Assembly: GCA_014729555.1 (NCBI GenBank)
Contig: WJJT01000043.1
Span: 1-48,488 of the forward strand
DNA from: Candidatus Woesearchaeota archaeon
GTDB lineage: Archaea; Nanobdellota; Nanobdellia; Woesearchaeales; ARS49
DNA: 48,488 bases
Reading direction: 5' to 3'
The notes under the pieces are model-generated. The model was given only the letters and a program-made list of their open reading frames with translations. It was not told where the DNA came from and ran no database searches. A program made the translations under genes and the position numbers. Positions 18,440 through 27,962 of this stretch are shown here, one piece after another. Within the stretch, counting starts at the first letter, position 1. Each line of letters opens with the position of its first letter.

Positions 18440-20301
18440 GCCAAAACCCCCTGAAACACAAAGTTCCTGAACAAAATAAAACCAACAAACAAAATCACAG
18501 TGTAAATAGCAAAACCCATCAGGTTAGACTTCATTGACTTGATTGTCTGGTACTTGTCATTCCCAATCTTGATGTTAGATGCAAAAATACTCAAGACAAG
18601 CATCATCTGAATCAAGTAAATGCTTACAATAACCTCAATAACTGTTGGCGGGATGATTTTTGTAATGTCAACAAGGCTTAATGCTGTTCCCTGAGTAACA
18701 CCAAGAGAGTTCTGGATAATCTCAAGCTGCTGTGTAATGAACCTCAGGCTCATGACAATCGCCAAAGACATTATCACTGCCGCTGCACTAAGCAAAGGAG
18801 CAAGCATAGTAACAGTGATGTTGATTAAACTGACTGTCTCTGCAAGCAATGACTTAATATAATCATCCAACTGAAATATCGAGAGAGTTTGCTTTCTCAT
18901 CATCTTAGCAGCCCTTCCAGCACTAGCCTGGGAAATATCTGTAAAAGAAACAATCTGCGAAATATTATTGCTGACTTTTTTAGAAGGGCAAATCTTAGGC
19001 AAGACCCTGCTAGTGAGATTCTTAATAGACTGCTTTGTAGTTCTCAGTTTCTGGAACAGCTTCCTGAAAATACCAACAACAGGATGGTCCTTGAAGCCAT
19101 GAGTCTCATAATCATCAACAACATCAGGCAAAATACTCTCTAATGAACGATTCAGGTTCAAGTAAGTTGAAAAAATCTGAAGCAGATGAGGAAAATCCTG
19201 CTCAGTATCATAAACATCCTGCCAAAGCTTCTTGTACATCTTTGTATGATAATAAGCATACAAATAGATTGCAAGGATTATTCCAAGAGCAATAAGCCAG
19301 CACACAAAAACAGACTGCAATGCATACTCTCTTGCAGCAGTCTCAAGAATGCTCAGGTTAATGGTCCTCAAATGCATCACAGTAGGAATTGCAAACAATC
19401 CAATAATAACAGCACCTGCACCATAAAGCCAGAAAGGAACCTTCTGGTATTCAGGAGCATCCTCAATCCGGATAGTATTGACCTGAATCCTTGAAGAGGC
19501 AAAATGCAGTGCCATGACCAGCAGAGTAGCAGGAAAAAACACGTTATAAACAAAAGCAATAACAGGAGGCTGCACAATATGCGGCATGAAAATAGAGAGC
19601 AACGGCAGAATCATCAAGCTGATGATAGGAAGCAAAACACCAACTGCAATCAATGTCTTTGCCTGTGACGCCAGTTTTTCAGCAAAACGCTTACCAGACT
19701 CATGATACGCAAGAATAATAGTCTCAAGAACCTCTTCAATAATCTTGCCCCTCTCTTTTGAAGGGCTCATTGAAGCAGTCTGCAAAAGCTTTAATGCCTT
19801 TACAAACTCAGGATTATTCTCATTCCAGACACCAATGTACTCCTCAAGAGCACCGCCAAGAGTGGTCTTTTCCTTAATCCTTAATTTCTCAAAAATATCC
19901 TCAAACTGCAGCTTCAGAGTGCCGCGCAATTCATCCTTTGTATTAATCATGGCATACTCAAGGCTTGAATTCATTGAGATATACGTTGAAATCTTCATGA
20001 TGGCCCTAAGCATCTCTTCCTTGTAATCAATAATCTGCTTGGTGTAATGAATGCTTGTAGGATAAATGTATAATGCAATAGCAGCAATAATGCCCAGGAA
20101 AAAAAAGGCATACAGGAAAAACTTTGTTATGAAAGAAAGCGCAAAAGCAAGAACCATTGAAGCAATCAATACAGCCAGGCAGGTTGAGATAATCTCCTTT
20201 GAAGTGTAAGGAAACAAAATAAACTTTAGTTTTTCATCTGCCTTTTTTACGTGAAAACAAGGGATTCTCTTTCCAATTGAATAAATCCTAGTCCATTCCA
20301 T
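18436..20301 (-). CDS. FlaJ/TadC-like pilus assembly membrane protein with two T2SF-like halves
   Basis: Likely start MEWTRIYSIGKRIPCF overlapping the ATPase stop; repeated multi-TM blocks 'LRAIMKISTYISMNSSLEYAM' and 'FPHLLQIFSTYLNLNRSLESIL'. Confidence 0.82.
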   Translation of the reverse strand: MEWTRIYSIGKRIPCFHVKKADEKLKFILFPYTSKEIISTCLAVLIASMVLAFALSFITKFFLYAFFFLGIIAAIALYIYPTSIHYTKQIIDYKEEMLRAIMKISTYISMNSSLEYAMINTKDELRGTLKLQFEDIFEKLRIKEKTTLGGALEEYIGVWNENNPEFVKALKLLQTASMSPSKERGKIIEEVLETIILAYHESGKRFAEKLASQAKTLIAVGVLLPIISLMILPLLSIFMPHIVQPPVIAFVYNVFFPATLLVMALHFASSRIQVNTIRIEDAPEYQKVPFWLYGAGAVIIGLFAIPTVMHLRTINLSILETAAREYALQSVFVCWLIALGIILAIYLYAYYHTKMYKKLWQDVYDTEQDFPHLLQIFSTYLNLNRSLESILPDVVDDYETHGFKDHPVVGIFRKLFQKLRTTKQSIKNLTSRVLPKICPSKKVSNNISQIVSFTDISQASAGRAAKMMRKQTLSIFQLDDYIKSLLAETVSLINITVTMLAPLLSAAAVIMSLAIVMSLRFITQQLEIIQNSLGVTQGTALSLVDITKIIPPTVIEVIVSIYLIQMMLVLSIFASNIKIGNDKYQTIKSMKSNLMGFAIYTVILFVGFILFRNFVFQGVLA

Positions 20302-22291
20302 CTTTTGCCTTAAACCTTGACCACACGCCCTTGAAATACCCTGCCCAGTACTCAAGCCTGTCCATAAGCCTGTCTGTAAAACCTCCTGAAGAGGACTGCA
20401 GGCTTGTAATCTGCGCAAGAATACCAGTAGAGTCAGGAAGCCTTCCATCCTTGCTGCCTGTGCCTCCTGTATAATCTGAAAGCGGTTTTTGAGAAATGCG
20501 CTTCTGCATCTCCTCTTCCTGCTTTTTCTTCTGCTTTTCCACCTGCTCCCTTGCAGTTTTCCGGGCTTTTCTTAATTTCAGGTCAGCATCAAGCAGGGCC
20601 TTCAGATGCTTCTGGAACTTTGCCATAAACTCTTTCTCACTCTTTTTAGACTCAAGAGGCTTAAGTAGTTCGAAAAGCTTTGCAAACAAAATATTTGCCT
20701 TTGATATGTATTTAGCCTCTAACTGCTCTGCATCATGCGCAATCTTGACGTGCAAATCCTTTGCCCAGCCCCTTAACTGAATATCCCTAATCAAGTCCTT
20801 GTAGCCACTGTAACCGCTTGTCCTCTCCATAATCTGCTTAAGCAACACTGATTTACCGTTCAGTAAATCTTTTGTAGGAACCAACTCATCCTTCTTAGGG
20901 TCATAAACCATCAAGTCCTGAAACTTAGGCTCATCCTGCCAGTCCTTCAGGACCTCTGTAACCTGAATGACCCTTCTTTTTCTTGACAAGCCTGTGGTGG
21001 ACTTAATCTGGTTAACAATAATAATCAAATCAGTAACCTTGAAAGAGCCCTTAGGAACATCCAAATCATTAACAACCCTGTCATAAACACCATAAGGAGA
21101 ATCAGAGTGCACTGTTCCAGCAACAACATTACTCATAGCACCAACCCTCATAGCCTCATACAAGACCTTAGCTTCCTTGCTCCTGATCTCACCAATAATC
21201 AAGCAAGAATCACCAAGCCTAAGGCTTGTTCTCAGGCCAGTGTCAAAAGGAAGCTCCATACCCTCTTTAAGCAAGGCAGACCTTACTTTTAATGGCAAAA
21301 GGTCGTATCCTAATTTCTTGTAAGCAGCAATAGGCAATTCCTGCGTGTCCTCAATCGTGAGTATCCTGTATTTTGGAAGGATTTCCAGCAGTAAAGAGCC
21401 TAACAAGGATGTCTTTCCAGAGCCTCTCGGGCCTGCACTCAAAAAAGTACGTCCGTGAGCAATACACAATGACATCAAGCCAGCAAACCAGGAATTAGCC
21501 ATCTTATTATTCATAAACAAAGGAAGGGTCCACGGCCTTTCCCTGTGCTTTCGGATAGAATAGCCTGTGCCAAAGACAGAGAAAGGGTCTGCAATAGCAG
21601 CAACCCTTGCCTTAGCGCCTTTGCCTACAAGTATTTCACCGTCTAACTGCGGCTGAGCCTTGTTCAAAGGACGTCCTGTATTAATCTTTAACCTTGTTGC
21701 TAAATAATTAAGAAAATCCTCACTCGGATAGATATTTGTGACGCACTCATCATAATCAGCATGAACAATCCGCATAGGAGTCTTGTTGCCAGGCGGATTA
21801 ATGTTAATCTCAAGAACTTTCGGGTCTCTCAGCAGGTGTTCCAGAATGCCATAACCCAAAAACCATTTCTTGATGTATTCGTTTTCTGTTATGTTAGACT
21901 CCTTGAACTTGTCAAACTCTTTCTTGATATCCATCAATTCCTGAAAAGTAACATTAATCTCAGGAATCTTGATAAAATAAGCATACCCAACATCATCTTT
22001 GCTCTCGCAAATATCAACCTTTGCACCTGTTGTCAAAAAATAATTCTCCTTAGGCTTCAGGTCTTCAGGCCTGTGGTCAAACCTTACATCCATAAAAAAA
22101 GGAATGACTGCAAGAAGCCGCCTCTTTTTATCATACTCTTTTGTGAACAAATCATTCTTTAACCTTAAAATCTTGAACTTCCTGTTGCCAATACAATTAA
22201 TACAATCATCTGACAGAGTGCTGGAGCAAATCTTCTCACACTCATCACAATCCTTTGTAATTATTTCCTCATGCTCTTCCAAGATAATCAA
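20288..22291 (-). CDS. FlaI/GspE-family secretion/pilus ATPase with N-terminal Cys cluster
   Basis: Walker A SAGPRGSGKTSLLGSLL, ILTIEDTQELPI, LIIGEIRSKEAKVLYEAMRVGAMSNVVAGTVHSDS; N-terminal CDECEKICSSTLSDDCINC. Confidence 0.93.
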   Translation of the reverse strand: MIILEEHEEIITKDCDECEKICSSTLSDDCINCIGNRKFKILRLKNDLFTKEYDKKRRLLAVIPFFMDVRFDHRPEDLKPKENYFLTTGAKVDICESKDDVGYAYFIKIPEINVTFQELMDIKKEFDKFKESNITENEYIKKWFLGYGILEHLLRDPKVLEININPPGNKTPMRIVHADYDECVTNIYPSEDFLNYLATRLKINTGRPLNKAQPQLDGEILVGKGAKARVAAIADPFSVFGTGYSIRKHRERPWTLPLFMNNKMANSWFAGLMSLCIAHGRTFLSAGPRGSGKTSLLGSLLLEILPKYRILTIEDTQELPIAAYKKLGYDLLPLKVRSALLKEGMELPFDTGLRTSLRLGDSCLIIGEIRSKEAKVLYEAMRVGAMSNVVAGTVHSDSPYGVYDRVVNDLDVPKGSFKVTDLIIIVNQIKSTTGLSRKRRVIQVTEVLKDWQDEPKFQDLMVYDPKKDELVPTKDLLNGKSVLLKQIMERTSGYSGYKDLIRDIQLRGWAKDLHVKIAHDAEQLEAKYISKANILFAKLFELLKPLESKKSEKEFMAKFQKHLKALLDADLKLRKARKTAREQVEKQKKKQEEEMQKRISQKPLSDYTGGTGSKDGRLPDSTGILAQITSLQSSSGGFTDRLMDRLEYWAGYFKGVWSRFKAKDGMD

Positions 22292-22297
22292 TCCCCC

Positions 22298-22864
22298 TTA
22301 CTTGACAACATAAAGCAGTGTAATGAACAGCGCTGCAAGAGCAACAGTAGAGCTCAGCAGGCAGGTAAACACCATCATGATCAAGTTGTCCTTCTTAAGA
22401 GCGCGAAAAAGCCTTAGATAAATTCTCTTTGTAATCTCAGCCCTCTGGCTCTCAAGAACATGATGCATGTTTTTTGCAGTTGCATCCATGTTCTGGCTTA
22501 ATGAGCTTGCAGCACTATTGAAAGCATGTATGTGCTGGTTCAGGCTATTCAACCAGTCCTTGTCAAGACAACCCATGTTCTGTGTTGCCTGGTTAAGCCT
22601 TGCAATCTCAGACTGAAGCATTTCTTTCTGCTCTCTCAAGCCTTCAGGATTATTCTGGTTAGTCTTTAAGACATTCTTGACATATTCTAAATTCTGCCCT
22701 AATTCATCAACCTTTTCCTTCAAGGCCGCCTCTGCAGGATTCAGGGCAGCATCTGGATTCTGATTAAGCTTCTGATTCAGTATCTCCAGATTTGTTGCCA
22801 ATATTCTAATCTGCTGCTGTATTTCCTTGTCTTTTGACTTTTCCCCAAAAAATTTATCAAACAT
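22298..22864 (-). CDS. Coiled-coil protein with C-terminal TM (tail-anchored-like), pilus locus
   Basis: Q/N-rich coiled-coil and terminal VFTCLLSSTVALAALFITLLYVV. Confidence 0.65.
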   Translation of the reverse strand: MFDKFFGEKSKDKEIQQQIRILATNLEILNQKLNQNPDAALNPAEAALKEKVDELGQNLEYVKNVLKTNQNNPEGLREQKEMLQSEIARLNQATQNMGCLDKDWLNSLNQHIHAFNSAASSLSQNMDATAKNMHHVLESQRAEITKRIYLRLFRALKKDNLIMMVFTCLLSSTVALAALFITLLYVVK

Positions 22865-22867
22865 AGT

Positions 22868-23248
22868 TCATCCCCCCACATGCCTGTTTATGAATTCTTT
22901 ATAGCTAATATCTTCCTCAACAATTCTCCTGATGTCTTTATCTGATAGTTTTACGTTGACACCATTTCTTACATCATTGAGATAAGCATGAACCTGAGAC
23001 TGGATATCTCTTGAGTGGAATTTCTTTACAAACCCCTGATCCATCTGGCTTAGTTCCTTGCTGAGCAGTTCTGCATCACTTACAGAATCCACTGCCTTGT
23101 TTACTGCTGTGTTTATTTCCTCGCTTGCCCTGCAGACCATGACAACATTATTATCTGTATCATGCTCTCTGCACTCATACTCTGACACACTTAACACTAC
23201 TGTCGACAATAAAATCACCAAGATTGCTGTTGTTATCAGTCTGTTCAT
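22868..23248 (-). CDS. Small secreted protein, pilus locus
   Basis: Signal peptide-like MNRLITTAILVILLSTVVLSVSE; 3-nt gap to next gene. Confidence 0.65.
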   Translation of the reverse strand: MNRLITTAILVILLSTVVLSVSEYECREHDTDNNVVMVCRASEEINTAVNKAVDSVSDAELLSKELSQMDQGFVKKFHSRDIQSQVHAYLNDVRNGVNVKLSDKDIRRIVEEDISYKEFINRHVGG

Positions 23249-23284
23249 TGTAACTCCCCCTAACTATTGTATAGTGATGACAGT

Positions 23285-23998
23285 TTATAAAGATTCGTGT
23301 TGTTCTAACTGTTTGGTGATGAGTTTATCGTGCAAAACATTGCGCTTTTTGTAGTACCAGACCAAGAGGGTGATTAACACAATTGTGAAAAACGCAAATA
23401 CACCAATCTGCCTGAACCCCACAGTGCTTCTCAGGATGTCAATCCTGTCCTTTATTCCTAACGCGACTCTTTCTGAAGGCCTTGGCTTTCTGCTGTTCTG
23501 CTGAAAGTCACCAGCGGTTATTGACATTGTATTGTTGCCCCACTCAATTGTGCTGTTGCTTTCTGCAAAAAAAGGTGGAGGTGCTGGCTCAACAGTGCCC
23601 TGAATAAGAAACTCTGTTGAGTTGCCAGCAACTCTCCAAGCCAGTTCGCTGTCCTTAATTGCCATTGGGGGCTGGTTGAATGTAATCCTGTCAATAATGC
23701 TGGCAAGCTTTTTCTCAGGGTCTTTTAATTCATAGATGAAATAATCATCTGTAACAGGCTTTGTGAGCCGTATATCAATAGACAGTATATTTCCATCCAC
23801 AGGCAAAACCGAGAGGTCACTCTGAATCGTGATATTATCCTCAGGCATATTGAACGTCTCTGTATTAGTAATAAACCTGATTGAATGCTCTGCTGTATTT
23901 TCATCAAAAACAACACTAGGTCCTTTTTGTGCAGACACTCTTGAGCACAGGAAAAGCATTAATGCCAGCAATGCAAACCCCCACAATATTCTTTTCAT
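23285..23998 (-). CDS. Secreted membrane protein with C-terminal TM, first gene of the pilus locus
   Basis: Likely start MKRILWGFALLALMLFLCSRVSAQ (23998), TATA-like tatatat at 24020 upstream; C-terminal TM GVFAFFTIVLITLLVWYY. Confidence 0.65.
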   Translation of the reverse strand: MKRILWGFALLALMLFLCSRVSAQKGPSVVFDENTAEHSIRFITNTETFNMPEDNITIQSDLSVLPVDGNILSIDIRLTKPVTDDYFIYELKDPEKKLASIIDRITFNQPPMAIKDSELAWRVAGNSTEFLIQGTVEPAPPPFFAESNSTIEWGNNTMSITAGDFQQNSRKPRPSERVALGIKDRIDILRSTVGFRQIGVFAFFTIVLITLLVWYYKKRNVLHDKLITKQLEQHESL

Positions 23999-24089
23999 GC
24001 AGTTCAGTAGGATTGAACAATATATATAACAGGGATAGAACAAAAGTGAACAACGGCTGAAGTGTTAGAATTCAAAAGAATTAAAGCAT

Positions 24090-24452
24090 TTATGCACAAG
24101 CCAAGGCAGGGCTTGATTCCTGAATGCTTGGCACAGAAATAACCGGTGCAATCTCTTTTGCCTTGCTGTTCAGATACACCTTTATTATCAAAAGATTGTT
24201 TTTTGGCTTGATATCCACCCTGCATTCTTCTAAATTGTTTAATACATCCCTTACTGAAGCTGCATCTTCCTTGCTTAGCATATCCTTGATTATCTTTGAA
24301 GCATTCATTATCTGCAAGCCAACAAATTCTTTTTTATTGTTATAATCCAGAATCAAGTCTCCTATCTCCACACTTCCCTTGGATTTGGATTTAGGATTGA
24401 ACAAGAACAAATCGTCATTCTCTGTATCATAGCTGAAATTAAACTTTTGCAT
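24090..24452 (-). CDS. DUF2283-like protein (putative antitoxin)
   Basis: FSYDTENDDLFLFNP…GDLILDYNNKKEFVGLQIMNASKII. Confidence 0.7.
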   Translation of the reverse strand: MQKFNFSYDTENDDLFLFNPKSKSKGSVEIGDLILDYNNKKEFVGLQIMNASKIIKDMLSKEDAASVRDVLNNLEECRVDIKPKNNLLIIKVYLNSKAKEIAPVISVPSIQESSPALACA

Positions 24453-24768
24453 GTTTTTCCACCAGGTGCTGCCACCTTTTGTTTATCTTAATTATTGTGC
24501 ATGCAAGGCATTTGCTGTTAATGACCAGCACATATCTATGGCATCTTGTCTTGCTATAGCCAAAATAACAATCATATTTTTCTTCGTTTTCTTTTCTTGC
24601 CTTCTGTCTTACTGCAAAATGTAATCTTTCTGGATTTATAATATTTTCCTTGACTTCTGATATACTGATGCCCCTGAACAAGGCCTGCTCTTCTGCATGC
24701 CTGCTTATGATTATATTCTCTTTTTTGTATTTCTTTAGTCTTTTTATTAAGATATCCTTATAGTTCAT
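24439..24768 (-). CDS. DUF4258-like protein (putative toxin)
   Basis: IISRHAEEQALFRGISISEVKENIINPE…CYFGYSKTRCHRYVLVI; overlaps the DUF2283-like gene by 14 bp. Confidence 0.65.
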   Translation of the reverse strand: MNYKDILIKRLKKYKKENIIISRHAEEQALFRGISISEVKENIINPERLHFAVRQKARKENEEKYDCYFGYSKTRCHRYVLVINSKCLACTIIKINKRWQHLVEKHAKV

Positions 24769-24830
24769 GCATATATAAACTTTGCTTTTCTTTATATGCT
24801 TTTGCCAGAAAAAACCGGAAAATTTACAGA

Positions 24831-25661
24831 TTATAAGTCAATAAACCAAGGCTGAAGTTTAACAAAATGAGTTGTATAAGTCTTGTCTACTTCAACCATT
24901 TTCTTGTTTTCAAGCTGGGCTAAAGTGGATGCCAAGCTTGATTTTGCTATTTTTGATTCTCTTTCTATTTGAGAACGCTTTGCCTCGTTGTTGTTGTCTA
25001 GAAGAATTTGGACTACTTTCTTTTCGTTGTTGGATAGAGTTTTTAGGACATTATTTTTATGAGAGGTTTTTGATTCTTTGACTTTCTTAGGTCTTCGCAC
25101 AACAAAATAAAGTCCTGCAAACAGGATCAAGAATAAAGCCGTTAAGACCACATAAGTCACGATTTTCTCAAACTTATGCTCGTCAAGATTGTCTAAATAT
25201 GATTGTAAATTGATGTTTTCTATCTGGTATGCAATTTCTGCACTGCCTTCTGGAAATTCAATTGTCTTGACATCTGTTTCCGTTACAAAAGCCTGCGGAG
25301 AGATTGACAAGATATTAGCGCTTTTTGGAAAACTAACCTTGGCAGGACCGCCTAAATTGATGCTTAATTTCCAGGTATTGTCCTTGCTTGTGAAAGTGCC
25401 TGTCTGATATGCTACAATTGCTTTTTCAGTAGAGCCAATGGATAATGACAGAACATTCCCTTCCTGCAAGTATAACGCTCCCCTGACTTCTGGAACTGCG
25501 TCTGCAGGCAGTTCTATATTGTGCAATCCAGAGCCTTCTAAAGAAGCCAGGACTATAGAATTACCACTCTCCTGCACCATTACACTATAGCTGGCCCCCC
25601 AAACAGCCGGCAGCATTGCCAATACAAACAGCAGGACTGCCACTGGCTTAACTAAATTCAT
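24831..25661 (-). CDS. Membrane-anchored winged-HTH regulator with extracytoplasmic domain
   Basis: Signal peptide, TM VLTALFLILFAGLYFVV, C-terminal LSNNEKKVVQILLDNNNEAKRSQIERESKIAKSSLASTLAQLENKKMVEV. Confidence 0.75.
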   Translation of the reverse strand: MNLVKPVAVLLFVLAMLPAVWGASYSVMVQESGNSIVLASLEGSGLHNIELPADAVPEVRGALYLQEGNVLSLSIGSTEKAIVAYQTGTFTSKDNTWKLSINLGGPAKVSFPKSANILSISPQAFVTETDVKTIEFPEGSAEIAYQIENINLQSYLDNLDEHKFEKIVTYVVLTALFLILFAGLYFVVRRPKKVKESKTSHKNNVLKTLSNNEKKVVQILLDNNNEAKRSQIERESKIAKSSLASTLAQLENKKMVEVDKTYTTHFVKLQPWFIDL

Positions 25662-25741
25662 GAAAGAACTGAGAAGCCAGATGTTTATAAAGCTGATGAC
25701 AAATAATTACTGGAAAGTGATAAGAAAAAAGAGAAAAAAAA

Positions 25742-26068
25742 TTATTCAGCAGATTCCCCTGCTGGTTCTGTTTCAGACGCAGAAAACTCACACTTCCTTG
25801 CTGTAACAGCTGTTTTGTACTCATTCCTAAGAGTCTTGTATCTGCAGAATGCCTTATACGCACTGTTCTTGTATAATCCTGCATTTGGGCCTGCTTCTTC
25901 ACTGACTTGTTTTGCAACAGCAGCCATGTCTTTCATGGTAAGCTGCGGAACAATTGCATCAAACTCTTCCGGAGTGAGCTCTGTTTTCTTACGTTTTGCC
26001 CAGATTGCATATTGTGAAAAAATCATCTTCCTGCACAAGACCGAATTTCGGGGAAAAGTCAAATGCAA
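25742..26068 (-). CDS. Uncharacterised; may be the C-terminal part of a frameshifted gene with 25989..26450
   Basis: Overlaps upstream ORF by 80 nt in another frame across a T6 run. Confidence 0.45.
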   Translation of the reverse strand: MHLTFPRNSVLCRKMIFSQYAIWAKRKKTELTPEEFDAIVPQLTMKDMAAVAKQVSEEAGPNAGLYKNSAYKAFCRYKTLRNEYKTAVTARKCEFSASETEPAGESAE

Positions 26069-26450
26069 GCGTCAATCCATTGTCGTGTTTAATGTCAATA
26101 CCCCTGTTCTTGGTATATTCATCGCTCAGGAATCTTGCAAATCTAGGCATGCACATTTCAGCTTGCATTAAATTCCATCCAAATAACCTGGTAAATTTAT
26201 CTCTAAATGCCTTGTCCTTGATTCCCATTGACTTCATTAACTTATATGCATAAAGATGCTGCATCCACTCAAAAGGGTGATCAACATCTGGGAAATGACT
26301 GATTATTTTCTTTAACCTGTCATTCATAATAAAATCCTTGTCTTCTGGAGACAAAATCTCATCCATATCATCATAAATCTTAGCTTTTTCTTCAATAGAT
26401 TCAGTGATTAATGCATCAATCTTTTCCTGAGATTTTTCATTGCCAAACAA
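25989..26450 (-). CDS. Uncharacterised soluble protein
   Basis: Coherent 153-aa ORF with typical composition. Confidence 0.5.
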   Translation of the reverse strand: MFGNEKSQEKIDALITESIEEKAKIYDDMDEILSPEDKDFIMNDRLKKIISHFPDVDHPFEWMQHLYAYKLMKSMGIKDKAFRDKFTRLFGWNLMQAEMCMPRFARFLSDEYTKNRGIDIKHDNGLTLAFDFSPKFGLVQEDDFFTICNLGKT

Positions 26451-26504
26451 GCGGTTGGCATACTCAAATATGGACTGTCCTGCATACTGCAGCTCAAGAA
26501 CTCT

Positions 26505-27104
26505 TCAATCTCTGCCATACAATTTAACAACATTACGGCCTCTTTTTTTTAGGCCCTGCAATACCTTTTCCTCAAGCTCTGCATGCCTCTCTGATTCACA
26601 GGATTTCTCAAGTATCTTTATAAAAATAGAGGGTTGATCTGGCTCGTATTCTCCTAAAACATTTGATTTTGTGATGACTTTTACAGAAGTCCTGTTGCCG
26701 CCTCTTCCAACATATCTAAGGTCAAATAAGGGGTTATATTGTGCTGCATCTGTCTTTAAATGCATCTTAGCAAATTTTGCCTTTTCTCTCTCTGCAATAT
26801 GCCATAATTGCTTTATTCTCTCATCACTAACAATACTGTAACCCGGAACATCGCCTGTAGGCCCTGTAACAGGCATTTCCGCTGCTCTAGATGCGTTTTC
26901 ATGACAATTTTCCCAGGAGAAAGCATTATCTTCTAGTTCTGTTTCAATGAATACTTTTTCATCAGAGAGCTTCTTGAAAATAAAAGGAGAAATTCCTTTA
27001 TCAGTATTCTGTATAACTACTCTGTTCTGGAACTCAGGATGTACAGTCAAAAATATTAATAACTCCCCTGTATTCCCAAAAGCACAGCCTATCTTCTGTT
27101 TCAT
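26505..27104 (-). CDS. Uncharacterised protein
   Basis: 199-aa ORF, same strand cluster. Confidence 0.6.
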   Translation of the reverse strand: MKQKIGCAFGNTGELLIFLTVHPEFQNRVVIQNTDKGISPFIFKKLSDEKVFIETELEDNAFSWENCHENASRAAEMPVTGPTGDVPGYSIVSDERIKQLWHIAEREKAKFAKMHLKTDAAQYNPLFDLRYVGRGGNRTSVKVITKSNVLGEYEPDQPSIFIKILEKSCESERHAELEEKVLQGLKKRGRNVVKLYGRD

Positions 27105-27197
27105 GCATTGCAGAGAATAACAGGAAATACCCCTTTATAAAGTTTTCAGTTATTTGTCATTAAAAAGTAGTAAAAATAATAAGAAAAAAATGAAAAA

Positions 27198-27818
27198 TTA
27201 GCTATGCTTCCTGTAGAACTGCGCCAATAGGAATCCAGAGCTGAACTGCAGTGCAGGCAGTGTCCAAAGCAAGGTAATTATTGGGATTGAACACAAAAGC
27301 CAGAACAGTCCTACGACAATGGTCTTAAGGATCATAACAATGTATGCTCCAAAATTGCCAAAGACCATCTTGGTTGCAAGACCAATGTCAAAAAAAGCCC
27401 CAAATCTCTTCTTGACAGCATAATTAACTGCAAGCATAGGGGTTATCAGCACAATATACAAGTATATAATCCAGCCCACCACAGGAATTCTAATTGCTAC
27501 CTGCACAATAACACCAACAATGATTGCAAATACAAAGTAAAAGAACCCCTGTGCAAACAAGTCCCAGTACTTACCAAACTTGGGAAGCTCTTTGTCAGAG
27601 CCCTTAACAACACTTCTCATCATATCCAGCATGTAACCATACAATGGAAACCAGCCAAATATTGGTATTAATATCAGCCAGAACCAGAATGCCCTCTGCA
27701 TCTTAGCCCAGGGAAATTTAATAGCATCCTTAATAGAATCATTAATCCCTTTTTTCAATGGAACTGATTTTTTAACGGTTTTCTTTTTAGCCTTTTTTTT
27801 AGACTTCTTTTTAGCCAT
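27198..27818 (-). CDS. DUF4013-like polytopic membrane protein with Lys-rich N-terminus
   Basis: MAKKKSKKKAKKKTVKKS then several TMs; FPWAKMQRAFWFWLILIPIFGWFPLYGYMLDMMRSVVKG. Confidence 0.65.
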   Translation of the reverse strand: MAKKKSKKKAKKKTVKKSVPLKKGINDSIKDAIKFPWAKMQRAFWFWLILIPIFGWFPLYGYMLDMMRSVVKGSDKELPKFGKYWDLFAQGFFYFVFAIIVGVIVQVAIRIPVVGWIIYLYIVLITPMLAVNYAVKKRFGAFFDIGLATKMVFGNFGAYIVMILKTIVVGLFWLLCSIPIITLLWTLPALQFSSGFLLAQFYRKHS

Positions 27819-27900
27819 TATCACATCACCAACGAGGAAAAGATGAAATATAGTATATAAACTTTTCTTTAATACCAATATGACATTTTTGTCCCACTAT

Positions 27901-27950
27901 CTTTATATATTCAAAAGCCCTATACAATCCTCTGTGACAATAAAGTCACA
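27901..27950 (+). promoter_or_regulatory. Promoter region with TATA (ctttatatattc) and palindrome TGTGAC-AATAAA-GTCACA
   Basis: Palindrome arms 27933-27938 and 27945-27950, upstream of ATG 27963. Confidence 0.5.
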
Positions 27951-27962
27951 AGGGTGAAAAAC

